From UBA4416 sp043719555 (GTDB taxonomy: Bacteria > Bacteroidota > Bacteroidia > B-17B0 > Aurantibacillaceae), in NCBI GenBank assembly GCA_043719555.1, contig JAYSTR010000041.1, forward strand, positions 1 to 34,823: a DNA stretch of 34,823 nt, read 5' to 3'. A program made the translations under genes and the position numbers. The notes under the pieces were generated by a model. The model was not told the DNA's origin. It searched no databases and was given only the letters and a program-made list of their open reading frames with translations. Shown here piece by piece: positions 27,487 to 33,827 of this stretch; the first letter of the stretch is position 1; every line of letters begins with the position of its first letter.

Positions 27487-28917
27487 TTAGTGGTTTGTAC
27501 TAGCGATGTTACGAATCATTCCTTTAAATAGTAAGCCGTGGAAAGGAAGAACAGAGTACCAATACAATCTGCCTAATAAGCCCAAAGGCCTGAAAGTGGC
27601 TGTTTGTGTAAGTATATTGTTTTGGTCAATTTTAAATTCTAGCCAAGCTTCGCCGGGCAGTTTCATTTCGGCATACAACAACAAACGTTTTTCTTCTTTG
27701 TTGGCTATCAGTACACGCCAAAAATCAAGGGCATCACCTGTAATAATTTCCGTGTCACTTCTTCGGCCTCTTCGCAACCCAACACCGCCTACCATCTGAT
27801 CTAGTATACCTCTTATTTCCCAAAGCCAATTACCGAAATACCAACCGGTTTTGCCGCCAATAGCCCAAATTTTTGTAAGCGCAGCATTGCTATTTGTGAG
27901 TTGTAAAATTCGAATATCTTTAAAACAACCATTAACAGGTACTTGAATAAATTTAGTAAACCCCTCATTAAAAATAGTACTGGTTTGAGCATCTTTCCAA
28001 CTTGATAGAACTTGGTTTTGTTCTATTTTATCAAAGGCTAATTTAATGGCGGTATCATAATCAATAGGTGTAATGCCTAACATCAATGCTAAATTATTGG
28101 GTTTGCACGTTACTTCAACTTTCATACTATTTACCAAGTTTTTTGCAAGTGCAAATGAGGTTGAGGTAACAAAATATAACCAGTAAGAAGATATTTTCGA
28201 TGTCATAACAGGAACAATTAGGATGCGCCTTTTTAATCCTCGTATTTTTGCAAACCGTAAAAGCATTTCTTTATAACTTAAAACATCTGGGCCGCCAATA
28301 TCGTAGTTGTTATTGTAAGTTTCTGTTTTGCCAATTACTCCTATTAAAAACTGCACAACATTACGAATAGCTATAGGTTGACACTTTGTTTTTAACCAAC
28401 GTGGAGTAATCATAAAAGGTAACTTCTCAACCAAATCGCGAATGATTTCAAATGAAGCACTTCCTGAACCAACAATTATCCCAGCTTTTAAAATGGTAAG
28501 TGCAAAACTCGAACCCGATAAAATGGTTTCTACATTTTTACGCGACGATAAATGTTTTGATAAATCGTTGGCGTTGCTAATACCACTCAGGTAAATAACT
28601 TGTTTAGCGTTTGTTTCTTCAATACGGTTTTTAAAATTAGTGGCACATACTTTTTCCATGTTTTCAAAGTCACCGCTTTCGGTAGACATGGAGTGAATAA
28701 GGTAATAAGCTACATCAATATCATTTGGGATGTGTTTTAAACTTTCCTTATTTAAAAAATCAGCTTCTATTATAGTTAGATTGGCCGTTGCATAATTTTT
28801 TATATTAAACCTGTTTTTATCTCTTACACAGCATACTACCTCATGCCCATTTTCTAATAAAACAGGTAATAATCGTTGAGCAATGTATCCGGTTACACCA
28901 GTAAGTAATACTTTCAT
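27487..28917 (-). CDS. NAD(P)-binding epimerase-like protein with C-terminal DUF2867 domain
   Basis: The protein has 476 residues. The N-terminal half is an atypical short-chain dehydrogenase/NmrA-like fold: VLLTGVTGYIAQRLLPVLLENGH gives the nucleotide motif TGVTGYIA (7-14), with YYLIHSMS and IYLSGIS segments. The C-terminal 130 residues are a DUF2867 domain (GGKTGWYFGNWLWEIRGILDQMVGG, GDALDFWRVL, PGEAWLEFKID, PLGLLGRLYWYSVLPFHGLLFKGM). Such fusions are widespread, with unknown substrates. The stop codon lies inside a GTTGTTAG core (27483-27490), matched by CTAACAAC (28946-28953) upstream of its start, so it may be the last unit of the cassette-like series described at 28.9-32.3 kb. Confidence 0.85.
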   Translation of the reverse strand: MKVLLTGVTGYIAQRLLPVLLENGHEVVCCVRDKNRFNIKNYATANLTIIEADFLNKESLKHIPNDIDVAYYLIHSMSTESGDFENMEKVCATNFKNRIEETNAKQVIYLSGISNANDLSKHLSSRKNVETILSGSSFALTILKAGIIVGSGSASFEIIRDLVEKLPFMITPRWLKTKCQPIAIRNVVQFLIGVIGKTETYNNNYDIGGPDVLSYKEMLLRFAKIRGLKRRILIVPVMTSKISSYWLYFVTSTSFALAKNLVNSMKVEVTCKPNNLALMLGITPIDYDTAIKLAFDKIEQNQVLSSWKDAQTSTIFNEGFTKFIQVPVNGCFKDIRILQLTNSNAALTKIWAIGGKTGWYFGNWLWEIRGILDQMVGGVGLRRGRRSDTEIITGDALDFWRVLIANKEEKRLLLYAEMKLPGEAWLEFKIDQNNILTQTATFRPLGLLGRLYWYSVLPFHGLLFKGMIRNIASTNH

Positions 28918-28945
28918 TAATTAAATTTACCAAATCTTTTTTGCT

Positions 28946-29010
28946 CTAACAACATATATAATTAAAGAGTTAGTGATAAACACCTAATTGCTTGTAGGCG
29001 TTGTTAGTAG
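28946..29010. repeat. Cassette-boundary palindrome A (attC-like candidate)
   Basis: CTAACAAC (28946-28953) faces GTTGTTAG (29000-29007), with a small hairpin between them. The right core continues as GTTAGTAG (29003-29010), which is repeated in inverted orientation at 29861-29868 on the other side of the next gene. It lies between the DUF2867 gene and the secreted unknown protein gene. Confidence 0.5.
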
Positions 29011-29868
29011 TTAGGCCGCTGTACACAGTTTTTCTATCGGTGTCCGCAACGTGTTACCTTTTATTTTTGACGAATAAAATATTTTTCAACCATTCCGCAA
29101 CGTTTTTGTTCTCCATTTGGGGTAATAAACTCACAATTCCAAGGGCTATATAATATTAAACTGTCAACTGTACATTTGTTAATTGTCCAGAAGTCAAAAT
29201 AACCCAGAGTGTCAAATGGATTGAAAGAAATTTTACTTTTAAACCAAACTTGACAGTCACAGTTTAAAGCTTTAGAAGAATTTTGTTTTTCAATTCTAAT
29301 TTTGCCAGATTGATAACGAGTTTTTTCTGTTATTGATTGGACGGCAAATGTATTTTTATTAAAAAATAAATAATGATCTGGGTAAAATTGCGATTCCTTT
29401 TCACCTTTTGTAGGATAAAATACCGCACTGGCGAATTTCCATTCTCCATTCAAGTTTTTGATTTTTGTTTCTAGTTTAGTTTTGCAGTCAGCTTTATTAA
29501 TAATGTTAAAATATAAACCCTGAAAGTCACTTGGTTTAGTAGTATTGCAAGTTGGGGTTAGGTCAACCATATTAATATAGCCATCAATATAATAGTCGCA
29601 AGTGTTATTTGGCTTTATCCACCAACCATTTTTCTTGTCTTTAATACATTTACCAATACCAATTGCTTGTCCGTGTTCGTTAAATTCGATGCAATAGGCT
29701 CCAAGTGAAGCGGACTTTATTGTTGAGTCAGAATAAAATGTGACTTTGTCAAAACCTTTAATAATTTCTTGTTTATTATTCTGTCCAAGAATTTGTCTTG
29801 AAAAGGAGAACAATATAATTATGTAAAATACTTTTTTCATACGTGTCGCCCAGCGGCTTACTACTAAC
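29003..29868 (-). mobile_element. Candidate gene cassette 1 with matching terminal inverted repeats
   Basis: The left end GTTAGTAGTTAGGCCGCTG (29003-29021) is matched by the inverse of 29851-29868, which reads GTTAGTAGTAAGCCGCTG. One substitution and one single-base gap separate them. The unit encloses a single minus-strand gene whose start codon is only about 21-28 bases from the end of the unit. No transposase or integrase is encoded. Confidence 0.5.
29061..29840 (-). CDS. Secreted protein of unknown function
   Basis: The frame is open to 29921, but the ATG at 29838-29840 gives a signal peptide (MKKVFYIIILFSFSRQILGQ); the upstream 27 residues would run through the inverted-repeat end of the cassette and are unlikely to be translated. 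The mature part is about 240 residues. It contains FNEHGQAIGIGKCIKDKKNGWWI, which resembles the 'reader-of-stiffness' MORN-like segments seen in Bacteroidota secreted proteins, and several cysteines (ADCKTK, NCDCQVW, PWNCEF). I do not recognise a named family. It is the only gene in its inverted-repeat-bounded unit. Confidence 0.65.
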   Translation of the reverse strand: MKKVFYIIILFSFSRQILGQNNKQEIIKGFDKVTFYSDSTIKSASLGAYCIEFNEHGQAIGIGKCIKDKKNGWWIKPNNTCDYYIDGYINMVDLTPTCNTTKPSDFQGLYFNIINKADCKTKLETKIKNLNGEWKFASAVFYPTKGEKESQFYPDHYLFFNKNTFAVQSITEKTRYQSGKIRIEKQNSSKALNCDCQVWFKSKISFNPFDTLGYFDFWTINKCTVDSLILYSPWNCEFITPNGEQKRCGMVEKYFIRQK

Positions 29869-30044
29869 GTTTGGCGAATAGACGTAGGCGGGCTTTCGAA
29901 GCTTCTTGTGTCTATACCCACAAATGTTTATTTAAAGATACATGTTTATTAGTGAGCCGCAAAAAAATGTCCGCGAAGCGACCATTAAAATTGCGCGCGA
30001 ACGATGACCGAGTCCGCCCGCTTACGTTTATTTGCTGTTAGCGG
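29861..30044. repeat. Cassette-boundary palindrome B (attC-like candidate)
   Basis: Outer cores are CTACTAAC (29861-29868) and GTTAGCGG (30037-30044). Inner arms CGAATAGACGTAGGCGGGC (29875-29893) and 30016-30034 are reverse complements at 16 of 19 positions. The interior of about 120 bases is non-coding and holds further GC-rich words such as GTCCGCGAAGCGAC. It separates the secreted-protein gene from the lipoprotein gene. Confidence 0.65.
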
Positions 30045-30871
30045 TTCGCTGTTTTACTGCGTCAAGGAATAAATACACTGTCGCGTAAAATTTGATTACC
30101 TGTCACGATATTTGTCGGCCAGCCATTTGAAAGATAAAAGCCAGAACATGAAACAGAAATGGCATGTAAGTAGCTACCATGTGTAACACTCGGAGAGTTT
30201 AATATTAGATACGAAATTTTTTGTCCGGTGGAATTGGTATTAAACGAGGTCAGCCATTCGTAACTAACGAATGTCGAAGTGTCTTGTAAATTTATATTAC
30301 GTGTCTTGCCAAAAACAACAATAGATCCTCTGTCATGCTGAGTACTATTAAATGTCGATGTCAATTTTAAAATAAGATAGCCTCCTGTAGAAGTTGAATC
30401 AAATATGTCGAAACTATTTAACTCAAAGCTTGGTTTTTGATAAAGAGTTTGAAGTCCAGTGTTTTGAAAAGCTTGATTGTTTGTCGGAATTGAATTAGAA
30501 ATAAAATAACCATAACCTGATTTGTTTATTTCAATTTTGTAATTGCCTTGTTTAAGGTCTTTAAACTCAAAAGTTCCTGCACGAGTTATTAAAGTATTAC
30601 TTGTCGGACCGATTAATTTAATTGTGAATTTTTCAGATGTGTCGGGAGTAATAACTAAACCATTTTCATTTTTTATTTGTAAAGTCCCTTGAATTGTCGT
30701 CGTTTTCTCTGGAGTAGGGTCGTTTGTCTGCAAAGATGTCGACGGGTCATTTTTTTTACAACCTAAAAGCAATAATGAAAGTAAAATGATTGAATACTTC
30801 ATAAGTCAAATATAATAAAATTCAATAAAGTCCGATGTTAAGTTTTTGGTCTGTCAACAGTGACCGCTAAC
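30037..30871 (-). mobile_element. Candidate gene cassette 2 with matching terminal inverted repeats
   Basis: The left end GTTAGCGGTTCGCTGTT (30037-30053) is matched by the inverse of 30856-30871, GTTAGCGGTCACTGTT, with one gap and one substitution. The pair differs from those of the neighbouring units. It encloses one minus-strand lipoprotein gene with short flanks (9 bases after the stop side, about 54 before the start). Confidence 0.55.
30062..30802 (-). CDS. Lipoprotein of unknown function with a carboxypeptidase-regulatory-like domain
   Basis: The protein has 246 residues. The start is set by a lipoprotein signal, MKYSIILLSLLLLGCKKND, with lipobox LLGC. Residues about 33-100 look like a beta-sandwich of the carboxypeptidase-regulatory or CnaB type (TTIQGTLQIKNENG, RAGTFEFKDLKQGNYKIEI). 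The remaining 140 residues (FDIFDSTSTGGYLILKLTST and onward) match nothing I recognise. Sole gene of an inverted-repeat-bounded unit, on the same strand as the other units. Probably anchored in the outer membrane or at the surface. Confidence 0.7.
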   Translation of the reverse strand: MKYSIILLSLLLLGCKKNDPSTSLQTNDPTPEKTTTIQGTLQIKNENGLVITPDTSEKFTIKLIGPTSNTLITRAGTFEFKDLKQGNYKIEINKSGYGYFISNSIPTNNQAFQNTGLQTLYQKPSFELNSFDIFDSTSTGGYLILKLTSTFNSTQHDRGSIVVFGKTRNINLQDTSTFVSYEWLTSFNTNSTGQKISYLILNSPSVTHGSYLHAISVSCSGFYLSNGWPTNIVTGNQILRDSVFIP

Positions 30872-30997
30872 GTTTTGGGGCTTGGCGAAGTGGGGGAATT
30901 AGAAGTACAAATGTTCAATTTAGCACAAATGTACAATAGAATTCCAAATGCTCAATTTAGCACTTCTGCCCCCATTTTGCCAAACCCTTGTTGTGTG
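30864..30997. repeat. Cassette-boundary palindrome C (attC-like candidate)
   Basis: Outer cores are CCGCTAAC (30864-30871) and GTTGTGTG (30990-30997). Inner arms TTGGCGAAGTGGGGG (30882-30896) and CCCCCATTTTGCCAA (30969-30983) pair at 13 of 15 positions, and AGAAGT/ACTTCT extend the fold. Inside lie two direct copies of a 19-base word, CAAATGTTCAATTTAGCAC at 30908-30926 and the same with one change at 30945-30963. Confidence 0.65.
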
Positions 30998-31000
30998 CAG

Positions 31001-31768
31001 TTAATTTTTATTCGCTGTTTTGTTCATTATTTTCAAAAATAGTTTCGGTGCAATTTTAGATGCAACTTTTAATATTTTTACTTTACCAACACCAATTTCA
31101 AACTTATTGTTTTTCAAAGCGTTTAAAGTTTCGTCTGCCACAGTTTTTGTACTAATTCCGTTGTCAGTTTGTCCACGTTTTGCTCTCATTCCTTTGTCAA
31201 GGTCAGTATCTACAATTGGTGGTGCTATGTCAAAAACTTTCACATTTGTTTCCTTCAGTTGGTGTCGTAAAGAAATACTGAAACTTTGCATTGCAGATTT
31301 TGTCGCACAATAAATTGGCATAATTGAAATTGGAACAAAACCTAAACCTGATGAAATATTTACAACTGCTGAATTTTCAGTTTTCAATAATGTTGGCAAA
31401 AGCAGCATTGTCAAATGAATTGGTGCTGTCAAATTTGTTTCAATTTCGTTTTCGTTGTCAAACTTGTCTGCAACATTAGTGTCTAAAAATGAAAACTCTC
31501 TTTGAATACCTGCATTGTTCACTAATATATTCAGTTTTGGAAAATTGTCTGTAAGCCAATTTGCAAAATCTTTTCTGTTAGTTGAAGTTGAAAGGTCGGC
31601 TTGTTTTATATGCAGTTTTGGAAATTTTGATTTTGCGTCTTGCAATAAATATTCTCGTCTGCCACAAACAATAACTTCGTTGTTATTTTGTAGAAATTGT
31701 TCAGCCAAAGCAAGTCCAATTCCTGTTGCTCCGCCTGTTATTAAAATTGTATTATTACTTGTTTGCAT
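31001..31768 (-). CDS. Short-chain dehydrogenase/reductase (SDR), DltE-like
   Basis: The protein has 255 residues, the typical length for classical SDRs. It has the NAD(P)-binding TGGATGIG (11-18), the structural NNAG (84-87) and the catalytic triad Ser139/140 (VNISSGLGF), Tyr153 and Lys157 (YCATK). The overall pattern (FLDTNVADKFDNENEIETNLTAP, DIAPPIVDTDLDKGM) fits the DltE-like group often annotated as a cytoplasmic oxidoreductase of unknown substrate. Its start overlaps the end of the upstream DUF5655-like gene by 14 bases. Its stop sits in the inverted-repeat end of the cassette-like unit, leaving no 3' untranslated spacer. Confidence 0.88.
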   Translation of the reverse strand: MQTSNNTILITGGATGIGLALAEQFLQNNNEVIVCGRREYLLQDAKSKFPKLHIKQADLSTSTNRKDFANWLTDNFPKLNILVNNAGIQREFSFLDTNVADKFDNENEIETNLTAPIHLTMLLLPTLLKTENSAVVNISSGLGFVPISIMPIYCATKSAMQSFSISLRHQLKETNVKVFDIAPPIVDTDLDKGMRAKRGQTDNGISTKTVADETLNALKNNKFEIGVGKVKILKVASKIAPKLFLKIMNKTANKN

Positions 31769-32177
31769 TTTTGTTCAAAAATAATTTGTATGATGATTTT
31801 ATGAAATTTATGAGTTGCGAATTTACATCTTCTAATTCCGAAACTCTAATGTGATGTTCAAATTTCCCTGAATATTCGCAAGATTTATAGATTGGGAATT
31901 CGTCACTTTGTGTTTGAAGGTAAAACTTGATGTCTAATTCTTTTTTCATTGGTTTTATAACTAAAAATGTTTGGGTTGAAACAAATACGATACAATTCTT
32001 TGTCGCACTTACAGAAACATTTTCCCACTCAATAATATTCATTAAGATTTTGTCAAATGCAAAAGATAAAATTTCAAGTTTGTTTTCAAAAAGTTTGTCA
32101 ATGTCTTGCTTTATGCAATTATGCCAAGCATTTGGATTTTTCAAAACTCTTTCACATTTCGGGCAAGTCCAACTCAT
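31755..32177 (-). CDS. DUF5655-like protein with an N-terminal zinc-finger-like motif
   Basis: The protein has 140 residues. The N-terminus (MSWTCPKCERVLKN, then WHNC) has Cys5, Cys8, His19 and Cys21, a plausible zinc site. The remainder (FVSTQTFLVIKPMKKELDIKFYL, HHIRVSELEDVNSQLINFIKSSY) fits the DUF5655 pattern, whose function is unknown. Start codon 52 bases inside the right end of the cassette-like unit; the 14-base overlap with the dehydrogenase gene suggests coupled translation. Confidence 0.75.
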   Translation of the reverse strand: MSWTCPKCERVLKNPNAWHNCIKQDIDKLFENKLEILSFAFDKILMNIIEWENVSVSATKNCIVFVSTQTFLVIKPMKKELDIKFYLQTQSDEFPIYKSCEYSGKFEHHIRVSELEDVNSQLINFIKSSYKLFLNKNANK

Positions 32178-32220
32178 ATTTTATTGTCTGATTGTCGTTT
32201 CGTAGCGGTTCGGTTTAATT

Positions 32221-32309
32221 GCACACAACTACCTTATATGCGCAACAAACATGCGTAATCCATACATACAGTGTGTGGCTTTGCGAATGTTTATGGCGCT
32301 TAGTTTTAC
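32221..32309. repeat. Cassette-boundary palindrome D (attC-like candidate)
   Basis: It begins at the core GCACACAAC (32221-32229). Inner arms 32240-32261 (GCGCAACAAACATGCG and onward) and 32277-32299 are imperfect reverse complements, sharing GCGC, AAACAT and GCG-AA blocks. A right-hand core is not clear; GTTTTAC at 32303 is the nearest GTT. It may be the outer end of the array. Confidence 0.45.
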
Positions 32310-32759
32310 TTCAAATATATCAATTTTATCATAAATTATCAGCGGTTGGCATTACATTTCAGTAGTTTTAGTGTCAGGGAGCCTATGGTTTATAAACCAG
32401 CAACTCGGATAGTAGGATGTTCGTATTCCTATAATAGTGTATCCGTTAGTATTTGCTATAGTTGCTTAAGCCCTACTCATTTTTTTTGCAGAATAAAGCA
32501 ATTATCCTGTGCGAAAAATGGTTGGTCGCGTCGGCTAATTGGTCGCGCGCGACGAACCGTTTTTCCCACGCGAAAAAGCATTTTTCTTTAGATTTTGAGC
32601 AAGTTTCTTGTTCCAAAAACCAGTTATGCTAGTGGATTGTTTCTTAAATCAACACGAGTTAGCGTTTTAGCCTAAGTCACATCTTCCGCCCTGAGGGCAC
32701 TTGCTTCGATAAGTTTATTCCAGGTTTTCAAAGAGGAAACTAAAACAAAAAATAAAACT
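32310..32759. other. Non-coding stretch between the cassette-like units and the pseudouridine synthase gene
   Basis: No supported gene is visible. It holds the palindrome TGGTTTATAAACCA (32386-32399) and a long GC-rich hairpin (see separate entry). A GTTAGCG word at 32658-32664 echoes the cassette cores without a clear partner. The frames that cross it are short and run through the hairpin. Confidence 0.5.
32510..32568. repeat. Long GC-rich imperfect hairpin, possible structured RNA or boundary element
   Basis: Arms 32510-32530 and 32548-32568 are reverse complements at 18 of 21 positions around a 17-base loop. The right arm overlaps the palindrome GTCGCGCGCGAC (32542-32553). The GC content is far above the flanking AT-rich DNA. 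A second GCGAAAAA word follows at 32571. Confidence 0.6.
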
Positions 32760-33824
32760 CTAATCCTCTATATGCGCCCCAAAGCGTCGCCATTTTTCAA
32801 TAACAGCTTGCATATCAGCAGGTATTTCGCTGTCAAAAAACACAGGTTCTTGGGTAATGGGATGTGTAACACCTAATGTTTTGGCGTGTAGGGCGTGGCG
32901 AGGCAATAACTGAAAACAATTATCAATAAACTGTTTGTATTTAGCGCTTGGTAAGCCTTTTAAAACGCGGTCTCCACCATACTCGTTATCATTAAATAAG
33001 GGATGCCCTAAATGTTTCATGTGCACACGTATTTGGTGCGTGCGCCCTGTTTCGAGCTTACACTCCACAACGGTTACATACCCAAAACGTTCTAGTACCT
33101 TGTAATGGGTAATAGCGTGTTTGCCAATATCGCTATCCGGAAAAGCCGCCATTACTTTACGGTTTTTTAAATCGCGGGCTACGTTGCAGGTAATGGTTCC
33201 CTCATCTTCTTTCACATCGCCCCAAACTATGGCCACGTATTTTCTATCAAGGTTTCTATCAAAAAAATCTTTGGCCAAGCGCGTCATTGCTAATTCGGTT
33301 TTAGCAATAATCATAATACCCGATGTGTTTTTATCAATACGATGTACTAAACCTGGTCGGTTAACAATGGTATTAGGATCCAGTTTTTGTTTAGAAGCCG
33401 GCAAACTATTAAAGCGCCAAGCTAAGGCGTTTACTAAGGTTCCAGTGTAGTGTCCATAAGCAGGATGAACAACCATACCGGGTTCTTTATTAACGATGCA
33501 AATGTAATCGTCTTCAAACACTACATTAATAGGAATGTTTTCGGCCACTAATTCTACTTCGCGCGGAGGCGTTGATAGTACTATGGAAATTTCATCTAAG
33601 GGTTTAATGCGGTAGTTCGATTTAATGGGTTTGCCATTAACCAATACATTACCGTTATCGCAGGCTTGTTGTAATTTAGTACGAGTTGAGTTGGCGATGC
33701 GTATCATCAAAAACTTATCAATGCGCATCATTACTTGTCCCTTTTCTACCTTTACATGATGGTGCTCATATAATTCCTTATCCTCATCTTCTGAAGATTC
33801 AATCTCGTCAAAATCCTCGTTCAT
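32760..33824 (-). CDS. rluD: RluA/RluD-family 23S rRNA pseudouridine synthase
   Basis: The protein has 354 residues. After an acidic N-terminal tail (about 1-30) comes an S4 RNA-binding domain at about 33-80 (RIDKFLMIRIANSTRTKLQQACDNGNVLVNGK). The catalytic domain has the family motif HRIDKNTSG (161-169) with nucleophile Asp164, plus LETGRTHQIRVHMKHLGHPLFND. It converts uridines to pseudouridine in 23S rRNA; RluD is the best-supported member by length and S4 domain, but RluC-type activity cannot be excluded. It starts three bases after the stop of the T9SS protein gene upstream, so they may be co-transcribed. Confidence 0.9.
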   Translation of the reverse strand: MNEDFDEIESSEDEDKELYEHHHVKVEKGQVMMRIDKFLMIRIANSTRTKLQQACDNGNVLVNGKPIKSNYRIKPLDEISIVLSTPPREVELVAENIPINVVFEDDYICIVNKEPGMVVHPAYGHYTGTLVNALAWRFNSLPASKQKLDPNTIVNRPGLVHRIDKNTSGIMIIAKTELAMTRLAKDFFDRNLDRKYVAIVWGDVKEDEGTITCNVARDLKNRKVMAAFPDSDIGKHAITHYKVLERFGYVTVVECKLETGRTHQIRVHMKHLGHPLFNDNEYGGDRVLKGLPSAKYKQFIDNCFQLLPRHALHAKTLGVTHPITQEPVFFDSEIPADMQAVIEKWRRFGAHIED

Positions 33825-33827
33825 AAT

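Larger units (their letters stand above)
30990..32229 (-). mobile_element. Candidate gene cassette 3, two genes, with matching terminal inverted repeats
   Basis: The left end GTTGTGTGCAGTTAA (30990-31004) is matched by the inverse of 32214-32229, GTTGTGTGCAATTAAA (14 of 15 shared positions). The stop codon of the dehydrogenase gene lies inside the left repeat. The unit holds two overlapping minus-strand genes. Confidence 0.6.

Noticed and set aside
29841..29921. N-terminal extension of the secreted unknown protein
   Set aside because: It would translate through the inverted-repeat end and place 27 charged residues before a clear signal peptide.
30860..31042. 60-residue plus-strand frame across palindrome C
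   Set aside because: It runs through an imperfect palindrome and into the end of the SDR gene, with no family signal.
32386..32399. Palindrome TGGTTTATAAACCA as an operator
   Set aside because: No gene starts nearby on either strand, so no regulatory role can be supported.
32346..32591. 81-residue plus-strand frame in the non-coding stretch
   Set aside because: Composition is not protein-like, it crosses the long GC-rich hairpin, and no domain is seen.
32658..32749. Extra cassette unit between palindrome D and the pseudouridine synthase gene
   Set aside because: GTTTTAC at 32303 and CTAAAAC near 32740 are a poor pair and no gene lies between them.
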